Position numbers and translations under genes: made by a program
Part shown: positions 1 through 6,986 of the stretch, one piece after another
Position numbering within the stretch: position 1 is the first letter of the stretch
Layout of the letters: each line of letters starts with the position of its first letter
Assembly: GCA_964450385.1 (NCBI GenBank)
Contig: CAYVEC010000037.1
Location: 1 to 10,828, forward strand
DNA: 10,828 nt
From: JAKLFA01 sp964450385
GTDB lineage: Bacteria > Omnitrophota > Gorgyraeia > Zapsychrales > JANLHA01
Reading direction: 5' to 3'
Notes under the pieces: model-generated
Databases searched by the model: none
The model's input: only the letters and a program-made list of their open reading frames with translations
Told to the model about the DNA's origin: nothing

Positions 1-27
1 GTTAACGATCAAGCGCTTGTTGCGCAT
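1..27 (-). CDS. Start of a probable YdjC/ChbG-family carbohydrate deacetylase (partial)
   Basis: Only nine codons lie inside the window, reading MRNKRLIVN from an ATG at 27-25, and the frame stays open to the edge. YdjC/ChbG (and HpnK) deacetylases commonly begin with a K(K/R)LIVNADDFG motif, so the residues just outside the window are predicted to be ADDFG, whose aspartates bind the catalytic metal. The ATG follows the 3' end of tRNA-Asn by 12 bases and has only a weak GGA-type ribosome site, so it may be co-transcribed with the tRNA. Nine residues are too few for proof; chance resemblance is possible. Confidence 0.45.
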
Positions 28-39
28 GGTCGTCCAAAA

Positions 40-115
40 TGGCTCCCCCGCGAGGACTCGAACCTCGGACATAGTGGTTAACAGCCACTCGCTCTACCAA
101 CTGAGCTACAGGGGA
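40..115 (-). tRNA. tRNA-Asn(GUU)
   Basis: Read on the minus strand this folds as a complete 76-nt cloverleaf. The acceptor stem TCCCCTG pairs with CGGGGGA (one T-G wobble), the D arm is GCTC-AGTTGGTAGA-GC, the anticodon stem AGTGG/CCACT encloses loop CTGTTAA with anticodon GTT, and the T arm is CGAGG-TTCGAGT-CCTCG. Discriminator G and a genomically encoded CCA end the gene at 40. The anticodon GUU reads AAC/AAU, so it charges asparagine. A strong promoter lies upstream at 208-235. Confidence 0.97.
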
Positions 116-207
116 ATGATCCTGTTAAATCAGATAATTTACCATAACGTATTGCAGTTCCTGCAGCCTATGCCGCGTGCCGCCCGCCTTTTACACATCG
201 AGTCAAA

Positions 208-235
208 ATTATAACGAAAACACCCGGGAAGTCAA
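208..235 (-). promoter_or_regulatory. Sigma70-type promoter of tRNA-Asn
   Basis: On the minus strand a TTGACT -35 box (235-230) and a perfect TATAAT -10 box (213-208) are separated by 16 bases. Transcription would start near 201, giving a leader of about 85 nt before the tRNA. It could also drive the partial gene beyond the tRNA. The leader contains a small hairpin, TGCAG-TTC-CTGCA, at 153-165. Apart from this promoter and a weak plus-strand candidate, the 290-base gap 116-405 shows nothing recognisable. Confidence 0.7.
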
Positions 236-328
236 CTACAAAATCTCCGAGGAGGATCGTGCGCTCCGCGCGTCGTTATTCGTCACGCCGCGGGGTCGGT
301 GCTCCCGGTAAACTATCCAAGAAAAGCC

Positions 329-356
329 TTTACTTCCGCGGGTACTATAGAATAAT
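329..356 (+). promoter_or_regulatory. Possible promoter of the MORN-repeat membrane protein gene
   Basis: A TTTACT (329-334) and an AT-rich block with AATAAT (351-356) are spaced by 16 bases. The block CTATAGAATA at 345-354 gives alternative -10 hexamers and is identical to ten bases of the palindrome in front of the barrel gene at 8165. The -10 match is imperfect, so the exact hexamers are uncertain. It is the only reasonable plus-strand promoter candidate seen before 406. Confidence 0.3.
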
Positions 357-405
357 AGCCTTGAAATCTTAATAAAAATGCCCGAGACCAACCAAGGCAC
401 GCCCT

Positions 406-1257
406 ATGCCGCTCCCGCCGTGGAAGGAAAAGAAGAAAAAAAAATGGGTTGGCAACGCCTTCTTCTGCGCCCTTCTTGTCATCATGATTGTTGGCGTCGC
501 AGCGCCCCTCCTGATCAACTTCGAGATCGAGATCTTTGAGTTTCTGGAAAAGGCCTTTCTCATCGATACCGTAACCCTCCTTCGCATCCTCGTAGGTGTC
601 TTCGTCGGATGCGGAGGACTTCTCTTTATCCTCCTCCAGTGGTCGGACCAGGACAACATCCGCTTCAAAGCCAAGCGCGATCAGTACAGAAGCGCCCTGG
701 TCTCGCCCGATTATTACGGCGCCACCCACCGGCTGAAAATCGACACCTTTCTTTCCGGTCAGGCCCTCAGATCCTCCGCCTCACCGAAACTCGATATCGA
801 TCACAACCTCCGCACCTCGAGTTTTACCGGCATGGAAAAAGAGTACCGTGCCCTCGCCGCCCTCAAGACCGACATCTCTTTTAAGGAGGGCCGGCTCGAC
901 GGCACGTTCAAGACCCATTTTCTCGATGGAAGCCTGCTCGCGGAGATCAATTATGCCAACGGGGAGCCGAACGGGCCTTTTATCGTGTATTATCCGGGTG
1001 GGGCCAAGCATAATGAAAAACATTTCCTGAACGGCAAGCTCGAGGGGATCTTCCGTGCCTGGGATGAGGACGGGGCCCTCTTCTTTGAGATCGAGTTCCA
1101 TAATGACGTCCAGCATGGGCTCGACCGGACCTACCGCAAGACCGGTATTGTCGAATATGAGGACACCTACCGCCGCGGACGGTTGGTAATCCGTAAGACG
1201 TTCGACGCGAACGGTGTCCTTAAATTCCAGCAGCGCTATTTAGATGATGAAGGCTAA
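406..1257 (+). CDS. Membrane-anchored protein with MORN-like (YwqK-type) repeats
   Basis: This 283-residue protein is of unknown function. A lysine-rich N-terminus (residues 8-13) is followed by two hydrophobic helices at about 14-36 and 55-78, then a soluble domain. From about residue 157 it shows repeats of the form G-x-x-x-G-x-F/x-x-Y/F-x-x-G, for example around residues 165-170, 189-199 and 210-223. Such repeats occur in proteins annotated as MORN repeat variants or YwqK-family antitoxins, usually binding or scaffolding modules near membranes. No toxin partner is visible, so the antitoxin label should not be transferred. ATG 406 has an AAGG ribosome site at 394-397 with 8-base spacing. 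An ATG at 378 opens another frame that meets this one at a nine-A run (436-444). The gene is convergent with recR, nine bases from its stop. Membrane anchoring is visible; repeat assignment is by pattern. Confidence 0.75.
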   Translation: MPLPPWKEKKKKKWVGNAFFCALLVIMIVGVAAPLLINFEIEIFEFLEKAFLIDTVTLLRILVGVFVGCGGLLFILLQWSDQDNIRFKAKRDQYRSALVSPDYYGATHRLKIDTFLSGQALRSSASPKLDIDHNLRTSSFTGMEKEYRALAALKTDISFKEGRLDGTFKTHFLDGSLLAEINYANGEPNGPFIVYYPGGAKHNEKHFLNGKLEGIFRAWDEDGALFFEIEFHNDVQHGLDRTYRKTGIVEYEDTYRRGRLVIRKTFDANGVLKFQQRYLDDEG

Positions 1258-1266
1258 CCCCAGAGG

Positions 1267-1872
1267 TCACGAACAGGGGATCTCCCGGCGGGCGCTCATC
1301 GACATCGTGAGCGTTGAATGATCGACATATTCGACCGAGCTCCCCATCGGGATCCCGACCCCGATCCGGGAGAGCTTGACACCCATCGGTCTTAATTCCT
1401 GAATAATATGAAGGGCCGTCATCTCGCCTTCTGTATCGGCGTCGGTCGCGATCACGATCTCACGCGCACCCAGGGCCCGGACCCGGCCGATGAGGCGCTC
1501 GATGTCCAGGTCCTCAGGCCCCCGGCCCTCGGCGGGAGCGATCGCGCCTAACAGCACATGATACAGCCCTTTAAAAACACCGGTCCGCTCGATCGCGATC
1601 ACATCCTTCGGGCTTTCGACGACACAGACCGTCAGCCGGTCCCGGCCCGGGTCCTGGCAGATCGAGCAGGTCTCGCGGTCCGTGAGGTGATTGCACTCGG
1701 AACAAAAATGAAGCTCCTCTTTAAGCCGAACGATCCCGTCAGCGATGAGGCGGGCCTCGTCTTTCGGATGGTCCAACAGCCAGAAGACCATCCGCTCCGC
1801 GCTCCGGCGGCCGACCCCGGGGAGCCGGACCAGAGAATCGATCATTTCTTCAACCAACCGTGGGTATCCCAT
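1267..1872 (-). CDS. recR: Recombination mediator protein RecR
   Basis: RecR works with RecO (and RecF) to load RecA onto SSB-coated gapped DNA. The 201-residue protein has the family's usual length and order: a helix-hairpin-helix at residues 16-27 (RLPGVGRRSAER), a four-cysteine zinc finger C57-x2-C60-x8-C69-x2-C72, then a Toprim domain at about 80-175, with E86 in VVESPKD and the acidic stretch D144-A-D146-x-E148-G-E150. The C-terminal GIPMGSSVEYVDHSTL matches the conserved GlPvGgdlEyaDevTL segment. The frame is open further upstream into dnaX, but homology begins at the ATG at 1872-1870. A GTG three codons earlier is an alternative start. The gene begins 22 bases after dnaX ends, and is most likely the last gene of that operon. 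The common ybaB gene is not between them. Confidence 0.96.
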   Translation of the reverse strand: MGYPRLVEEMIDSLVRLPGVGRRSAERMVFWLLDHPKDEARLIADGIVRLKEELHFCSECNHLTDRETCSICQDPGRDRLTVCVVESPKDVIAIERTGVFKGLYHVLLGAIAPAEGRGPEDLDIERLIGRVRALGAREIVIATDADTEGEMTALHIIQELRPMGVKLSRIGVGIPMGSSVEYVDHSTLTMSMSARREIPCS

Positions 1873-1883
1873 CGTCGGCACCG

Positions 1884-1889
1884 CTCCTC
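1884..1889 (-). promoter_or_regulatory. Ribosome binding site of recR
   Basis: GAGGAG on the minus strand lies in the 22-base dnaX-recR gap. It is 11 bases from the ATG at 1872 and only 2 bases from the in-frame GTG at 1881. The ATG is therefore preferred, and its first residues match RecR. The site's presence just outside dnaX supports translation of recR from a shared message. Confidence 0.5.
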
Positions 1890-1894
1890 GTGGT

Positions 1895-3598
1895 CTATTC
1901 GTTATGCCATCGGGCGACGATCTCGCCGCCGAAATCCTCAATGATCTCCTTGACCTCCGGCGAATTCGCCTCAATCACCTCGGGCCGTGCCCCGTCGATC
2001 AGTCGATAGGTCACCCGCACCGGCCGGCCGAGCATGCCCGAGAAGATCGCCTCAACAAGTTTGACCGTATCCCCATGCTCGAGCGACTCCTTAAAGAACG
2101 CGAGCTCCGGTGAAAACCCAATCGTTAATGACCCATCGACAAAATCAACCGGCAGGGCCTCCTGAAGATAGGTCGCAAGCGACATCCGCTCGCGCGAGAC
2201 CGCGTGGGTCAATTCCGGCCACTTCATCTTGATGTGGTCCAGATCGATCGGCCCGGATGCGGGCCCCTCAGGCGCAGCCGTAAAGATGGGTTTTTCTGCC
2301 CGCGACGAATCCCCCGCATCCCCGGTCCCCTGCCCCTTCGCCGGATCGGTCGCGTGGCTATTAAGCGGATTGAGCTGGCCTTTCTGATTCCGGATCACAT
2401 CCGTCCGGGCGCGATCAGGCCGCGCAGGCTTTTGAGGACGCGCCTCAGCCCCTGCCGGAGCCGGCGTGTCCTCCACTCCCTGGGATCGGCGAAAGGCGAG
2501 TGCCAGCCGGGCAAACGCGATCTCAAGGGCGGTGCGATCGCTCTCGGCAATCCGCGCCACCTCCTGGGCCTCGATCAGCGTGTCGATCGCTAAAAGAATC
2601 TCCTGCAGCGAGAACATCTGGGCCTGCTTCAAAAATTCGGTCTTGAGCTCCCCCGGGCCCTCAATCAGCCGGCCCATATCCACGATTCCCTCGGGTGATG
2701 ACCCCGCGATTCTCATAATCATGAGATGACGAAAATGTTCCACGAGATCACGGCCTAGCTGGCGGAGGTCCTTACCGTTCTCGATCACTGAATCAAAAAT
2801 TTTGAGCGCCCCGGCGCAATCCGCCCGGCCCAAGGCCGCGGCCAGGTCGAACATCCGGTCCTGCTCAACGATGCCAAGCATGCTATACACATCCCCTGAC
2901 GTGACATCCTCAGGGCTGAGCGCGCCAACCTGATCAAGGATGCTTAAGGCATCGCGAAAACTCCCCTGCGCCGCCTTGGCGATCGCATACAGGGCCGGGG
3001 CGTCAACACGGAGTTTTTCTTTATCCGCGATCGCTTGCAGGGCGGTCGAGCAGGCCTTAAACCCGATCCGTTTAAAATCAAAACGCTGACACCGGGACAG
3101 GATCGTTGCCGGCAGTTTATGCGGTTCAGTGGTCGCAAAGATGAATTTCACATGCTCCGGCGGCTCTTCGAGGGTCTTCAGCAAGGCATTGAAGGCCTCG
3201 CCGGTGAGCATATGAACCTCATCGACAATGTAGACCTTGTACCTCCCCTGACCCGGCAAGAATTTAACATTCTCACGGATCGTCCGGATCTCATCGATAC
3301 CGCGATTCGATGCGCCGTCGATCTCAAGGACATCGAAACTATTGCCCTGGATGATCGACTGACAGGCAGGACAGACCCCGCAGGGAGTGGCGGTCACCCC
3401 CTTCTCACAGTTGAGGGCCCGGGCCAAGATCCGGGCGCAGGACGTCTTACCGATCCCGCGCGGCCCGCAAAAGAGATACGCCTGACCGAGCCGCTCCTGC
3501 GCAACCGCGCTCATAAGGACCCGAGTAATGTGCTCTTGCCCGACTAATTCATCAAACCGCAATGGACGATATTTTCGCGCTAAAACAAGATACGCCAT
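1895..3598 (-). CDS. dnaX: DNA polymerase III subunit gamma/tau
   Basis: DnaX is the clamp-loader ATPase of the replicative polymerase. The 567-residue protein shows the AAA+ core: Walker A GPRGIGKTS (45-53), the DnaX zinc site C64, C73, C76, C79, Walker B VDEVH (125-129), sensor 1 region FATTEP (154-159) and the SRC arginine-finger motif (168-170). Domain III follows to about 365, then a proline/alanine-rich charged linker (about 375-450) and a C-terminal tau-type domain that would contact the polymerase. The length indicates a full tau protein. I saw no A-AAA-AAG slippery site near the domain III end, so a shorter gamma form by frameshifting is not supported. The ATG at 3598 has AAAGGA at 3616-3611, 12 bases away. 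tex lies 84 bases upstream and recR 22 bases downstream. Confidence 0.97.
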   Translation of the reverse strand: MAYLVLARKYRPLRFDELVGQEHITRVLMSAVAQERLGQAYLFCGPRGIGKTSCARILARALNCEKGVTATPCGVCPACQSIIQGNSFDVLEIDGASNRGIDEIRTIRENVKFLPGQGRYKVYIVDEVHMLTGEAFNALLKTLEEPPEHVKFIFATTEPHKLPATILSRCQRFDFKRIGFKACSTALQAIADKEKLRVDAPALYAIAKAAQGSFRDALSILDQVGALSPEDVTSGDVYSMLGIVEQDRMFDLAAALGRADCAGALKIFDSVIENGKDLRQLGRDLVEHFRHLMIMRIAGSSPEGIVDMGRLIEGPGELKTEFLKQAQMFSLQEILLAIDTLIEAQEVARIAESDRTALEIAFARLALAFRRSQGVEDTPAPAGAEARPQKPARPDRARTDVIRNQKGQLNPLNSHATDPAKGQGTGDAGDSSRAEKPIFTAAPEGPASGPIDLDHIKMKWPELTHAVSRERMSLATYLQEALPVDFVDGSLTIGFSPELAFFKESLEHGDTVKLVEAIFSGMLGRPVRVTYRLIDGARPEVIEANSPEVKEIIEDFGGEIVARWHNE

Positions 3599-3630
3599 GG
3601 GGACAGGGATTCCTTTCTACAGTCGGGTCT

Positions 3631-3641
3631 ATTGTATCATA
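3631..3641 (-). promoter_or_regulatory. Possible -10 element upstream of dnaX
   Basis: In the 84-base tex-dnaX gap, the minus strand reads TATGATACAAT (3641-3631), containing two overlapping -10-like hexamers, TATGAT and TACAAT. No convincing -35 lies 16-18 bases upstream. It may be a weak internal promoter for dnaX-recR or simply an AT-rich spacer. Confidence 0.25.
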
Positions 3642-3682
3642 AAATCTTTTCGCGCGCCTTCACGGAACCGAGCCGAACGGCC

Positions 3683-5836
3683 TCAGCGGACGACGTGCTT
3701 GTTTGCGTCGCGCCGCATCGATAGGGCGATCCTCTGGCGCGGCACATCCACCTCAAGGACCGTGACCTCAACCGGCTGCTGGACCCGTACCACATCGTTC
3801 GGATCCCGGACGAATTTTTCTGACATCTGGCTGATGTGGACGAGTCCCTCGACGTGGACGCCTATATCCACAAAGGCCCCAAACCGCGTCACGTTCGTCA
3901 CAATCCCGGTCAACCGCATCCCGATCTTCAGGTCATTGATCGTCGTGATCCCTTCCTTAAATGTCACGACTGTAAACTCGGCGCGCGGGTCCCGTCCGGG
4001 CTTCGCGAGTTCCTCGTAAATATCCTCCAGAGTCGGGAGGCCCACCGAAGATGTTATATAATCCTTAAGAACAATACGGCTGCGCACCTCGCTCTTTCGC
4101 ATCAGATCCCCGACCCGGCACCCGAGATCCTGGGCCATCCGCTCCACGATTCCATAGCTCTCCGGATGAACGGCACTGGCATCCAAGGGATTCGCCCCGT
4201 CGCGAATCCGAAGAAATCCCGCGGCCTGTTCCACGGCCTTCGGCCCGAGCCCTGGAACATGATAGAGGTCCTCGCGGCTGTTAAAACGGCCCCGATCCTC
4301 ACGGTACCGGACGATCGCCTGAGCGCGCGTCGGACCGATCCCCGAGACATAGGTCAGGAGCTCTTTGCTCGCGGTATTGAGCTCAACCCCGACCTGATTA
4401 ACGCAACTGATCACAACATCATCGAGCCCGTTTTTAAGGTGCGTCTGGTCCACATCATGCTGATACTGGCCGACACCGATTGACTTCGGATCGATCTTCA
4501 CGAGTTCCGCGAGCGGATCCATGAGCCGGCGGCCGATCGAGATTGCGCCCCGTACCGTCACATCAAAATCCGGAAATTCCTCACGCGCCACCTCGGACGC
4601 TGAATAGATCGAGGCCCCGCTTTCACTCACCATGACAACTGCGACGTCATCACCCAACCCCGCCTCACGTAGGAACTGCTCAGTCTCGCGCGATGCGGTC
4701 CCATTCCCGACGGAAATGTATGCGATGCGGTACTGCTCACAGAGTCGCCGGACCGTGCGGCCGGCGGATTCGCGCTCCACGGCCGAACCGGTCGGAAAGA
4801 TTGTATCGTTCGTAAGAAATTTGCCGTTCTCGTCAAGACAGACGATCTTGCATCCGGTCCGGAACCCCGGATCAACGGCCATCACCCGATGATGCCCGAG
4901 CGGCGGGGCCATGAGAAGCTGCCGGAGATTCGTCTTAAAAACCTCAATTGCCTGCGCGTCGGCCTGCTCTTTGGTCGCGGCCCGGACCTCGGTCTCCATC
5001 GATAAGGCGAGGAGACGCTTATACGCGTCGCGGACCGCCATCTTCACCTGCTCCGCGGCCGCGTTCGCGGCCCGGACAAAGATCTGGTCCAACATTATGC
5101 AAGCTTCCTCCTCAGGCGCCGTCACCCGGAGCAGGAGAACCCCTTCCTTCTCGCCGCGGCGGACCGCGAGGAGTCGGTGCGACGGGACGCTCATCGCCCG
5201 TTCCCTCCAGTCAAAATAATCCCGGAACTTCGCGCCCTCCGTCTCTTTTCCCCGAATGACGCGTGCAACGAATTCGCCCTTCTCAAAAAAGAGGCGGCGG
5301 ATGTGGGCCCGGGCCTCGGCATGCTCATTGATCCATTCGGCAATGATATCACGCGCCCCGGCCAGGGCATCCTCGGCGGTTGCGACCCCCTTCTCCTCAT
5401 CGATATATCGGGCCGCCTCCGCAAACACATCACCATCTGTCTGATGAAAGATCCGTTCAGCCAACGGCTCGAGCCCGCGATCTCGCGCGACCGTGGCCCG
5501 GGTCCGGCGTTTCGGCCGATACGGCAAATAGATATCCTCAAGGATGCTCAGGCTCGGCGCGGCAAGGACCTTTGCTTTTAGCTCATCCGTGAGTTTCCCG
5601 GTCTCCTCAAGAGATTTTAAAACGGCAGCACGTCGTTTATCAAGCTCACGGAGCTGGTGCAACCGGTCCCGGATCGCAGTGACAGCGACCTCATCGAGAC
5701 TGCCCGTGACCTCTTTGCGATACCGCGCGATAAACGGGACCGTGGCCCCGCCTTCCAATAATTCCGCAACGGCCGCAACGCCGCGGCGGGGCAGGGATAG
5801 CTCTGCCGCGATTGGATCAATGTACAACTCCGTCAT
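3683..5836 (-). CDS. tex: Tex family RNA-binding transcription accessory protein
   Basis: Tex is a conserved cytoplasmic nucleic-acid-binding protein related to eukaryotic Spt6 and implicated in transcription. The 717 residues match the usual Tex architecture and length. The N-terminal helical domain includes ATVPFIARYRKE (31-42). A YqgF/RuvC-like fold contains AVDPGFRTGCK (320-330) and ESGASIYSAS (405-414). A tandem helix-hairpin-helix lies at about 496-545 (VSGIGPTRAQ, VPGLGPKAVE). A C-terminal S1 RNA-binding domain lies at about 637-708 (GIVTNVTRFGAFVDIG, GLVHISQMS). The ATG at 5836 has AAAGGA at 5850-5845 with 8-base spacing. It follows the second barrel gene by 56 bases with no clear terminator, so it may be co-transcribed with it. 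dnaX follows 84 bases downstream. Confidence 0.97.
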   Translation of the reverse strand: MTELYIDPIAAELSLPRRGVAAVAELLEGGATVPFIARYRKEVTGSLDEVAVTAIRDRLHQLRELDKRRAAVLKSLEETGKLTDELKAKVLAAPSLSILEDIYLPYRPKRRTRATVARDRGLEPLAERIFHQTDGDVFAEAARYIDEEKGVATAEDALAGARDIIAEWINEHAEARAHIRRLFFEKGEFVARVIRGKETEGAKFRDYFDWRERAMSVPSHRLLAVRRGEKEGVLLLRVTAPEEEACIMLDQIFVRAANAAAEQVKMAVRDAYKRLLALSMETEVRAATKEQADAQAIEVFKTNLRQLLMAPPLGHHRVMAVDPGFRTGCKIVCLDENGKFLTNDTIFPTGSAVERESAGRTVRRLCEQYRIAYISVGNGTASRETEQFLREAGLGDDVAVVMVSESGASIYSASEVAREEFPDFDVTVRGAISIGRRLMDPLAELVKIDPKSIGVGQYQHDVDQTHLKNGLDDVVISCVNQVGVELNTASKELLTYVSGIGPTRAQAIVRYREDRGRFNSREDLYHVPGLGPKAVEQAAGFLRIRDGANPLDASAVHPESYGIVERMAQDLGCRVGDLMRKSEVRSRIVLKDYITSSVGLPTLEDIYEELAKPGRDPRAEFTVVTFKEGITTINDLKIGMRLTGIVTNVTRFGAFVDIGVHVEGLVHISQMSEKFVRDPNDVVRVQQPVEVTVLEVDVPRQRIALSMRRDANKHVVR

Positions 5837-5862
5837 CCCACCAGTCCTTTTGTCAGGGAAAT

Positions 5863-5888
5863 GTCATGGCACATCAGAACAGCATGAC
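5863..5888. repeat. Inverted repeat between the barrel gene and tex
   Basis: GTCATG (5863-5868) and CATGAC (5883-5888) are perfect 6-base arms around a 14-base loop, filling most of the 56-base gap upstream of tex. No T-run follows on the minus strand, so it is not a typical terminator. It may be an RNA stem that tunes tex expression, or coincidence. Confidence 0.3.
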
Positions 5889-5892
5889 CGCC

Positions 5893-6969
5893 TCAAAATT
5901 GAACACCCGCCTTTACACCGAACTCCCAGGTGCGGTTGTTCGGTTCAATCCAATACGAATCCACAACACCATTAAACGTCCGTGCCCCGAGCTCCGATTG
6001 CTCAATATGCCAATATCGGGTAAAAGGTTCGATACTCAGATTCACCTTCTCCATGCGTTTAATAAATTTGATCGAACCCCGAACCCCGTATCCTTCATTC
6101 TGATCCTTCACCACAGAACTATAACGCGCATCAAACGTTTCAAAATGACTCTCCTGCTCTCCGTCAATAAACAGATCATACTCAAGATTGACACCAATAT
6201 CCCACCCATTCTCAAAGGCTCGAATAATATCCACGCCGAGCGGAATATAGACATATTGCGATTCCCGGTCATAGCTCCACGCGCCGGTCGTTGACTGTCT
6301 GCCGCCATTATCATCCATCAAATAACGATATCCGATTCCGCCGTAGGGACTGACCGTGATCGGGCGATCCGCGAGCGGATAATCTGCGCCGAACACCAGC
6401 CGCGTCTCATACGTAAAATGGGTCTCATTTTCGATCTGACCCGTGCCTTCCGAACGGTATTTGATATCCGTGCCGCGGCTATAACGGCTGTCCAGCCGGA
6501 TAAAATTGAGCCGGTCGATTCCGGAAAAAATCTCCTTCATCGAGGCGATCGGGGGGTTCTCGCGAAAACGGTGAGTGTACGCCCCATAAAGACCCGTCAT
6601 CGACCCGTCCAATTTCATGAATCCCTCTTCACGATAGGTATAATCAAAGATCTCGACACCGACCTCATAGGTGTTGGCCGGATTCTGGGGTGACAGATAT
6701 CTCTCATAGAATGATTCCCGTTCAGCGATCGAAAGGTCATACGAGGGCGGCGTCACATACACCGGATCGGTCGTGACCGCCGCCGGGCGTGGCGCATCCG
6801 TTACCGCGCAGACGTCCTGAAAACTGATCTCCCCGGCCATCCGCTGCTCTGCTACACAGTCCAACGCGCGGTCAATGATCTGGTTTCGGCCCGCACAGGC
6901 CTCGGGCGCGATGAAAACGATCAGTCCATAAAGGGCTACAGCGCCCAACACCGTATTGACTTTTTTCAT
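5893..6969 (-). CDS. Outer-membrane beta-barrel protein (second of a tandem pair)
   Basis: The 358-residue precursor has a signal peptide: lysines at 2-3, a hydrophobic stretch at about 6-22 and an A24-C25-A26 cleavage site. The mature part from about residue 98 alternates polar and hydrophobic residues with aromatic girdles, for example VGVEIFDYTYREEGFMKLDG, GYRYLMDD and VYIPLGVDI, and ends in a C-terminal Phe (VKAGVQF), the usual signal for BAM-mediated insertion. It resembles the generic outer-membrane beta-barrel/porin family; the substrate is unknown. It is clearly a paralogue of the upstream product: shared YREEGFMK(L/V)DG, GYRYL(M/L)DDNGGR, RYWHIE and IEPNNRT motifs. The ATG at 6969 has GGAG at 6978-6975, 5 bases away, and starts 17 bases after the first barrel gene stops, so the two form an operon. 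The last extracellular loop has no cysteine pair, unlike its sister. Confidence 0.85.
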   Translation of the reverse strand: MKKVNTVLGAVALYGLIVFIAPEACAGRNQIIDRALDCVAEQRMAGEISFQDVCAVTDAPRPAAVTTDPVYVTPPSYDLSIAERESFYERYLSPQNPANTYEVGVEIFDYTYREEGFMKLDGSMTGLYGAYTHRFRENPPIASMKEIFSGIDRLNFIRLDSRYSRGTDIKYRSEGTGQIENETHFTYETRLVFGADYPLADRPITVSPYGGIGYRYLMDDNGGRQSTTGAWSYDRESQYVYIPLGVDIIRAFENGWDIGVNLEYDLFIDGEQESHFETFDARYSSVVKDQNEGYGVRGSIKFIKRMEKVNLSIEPFTRYWHIEQSELGARTFNGVVDSYWIEPNNRTWEFGVKAGVQF

Positions 6970-6986
6970 GACAGCTCCATCGTTGA

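Noticed and set aside
10..19. 10-bp palindrome CAAGCGCTTG as an operator
   Set aside because: It lies within the predicted start of the deacetylase gene, is short, and is explained by codons for N-K-R-L.
313..729. A 138-codon minus-strand frame opposite the MORN gene
   Set aside because: Low-complexity translation with a phenylalanine run from the antisense of the lysine stretch; the plus strand has clear membrane helices and repeats.
406..1257. Antitoxin of a YwqK-type toxin-antitoxin pair
   Set aside because: The neighbours are tRNA-Asn and recR; no toxin-like gene is present, and MORN-like repeats alone do not show antitoxin function.
1873..1974. Upstream extension of recR by 34 codons to an ATG at 1974
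   Set aside because: The extension is arginine-rich, overlaps the dnaX end and has no RecR homology; RecR normally starts at the position matching 1872.
1895..2600. Programmed frameshift in dnaX producing a gamma subunit
   Set aside because: No A-AAA-AAG heptamer with a following hairpin was seen in the linker region on the coding strand.
5863..5888. Rho-independent terminator before tex
   Set aside because: The 6-base arms enclose a 14-base loop and no T-run follows on the transcribed strand.
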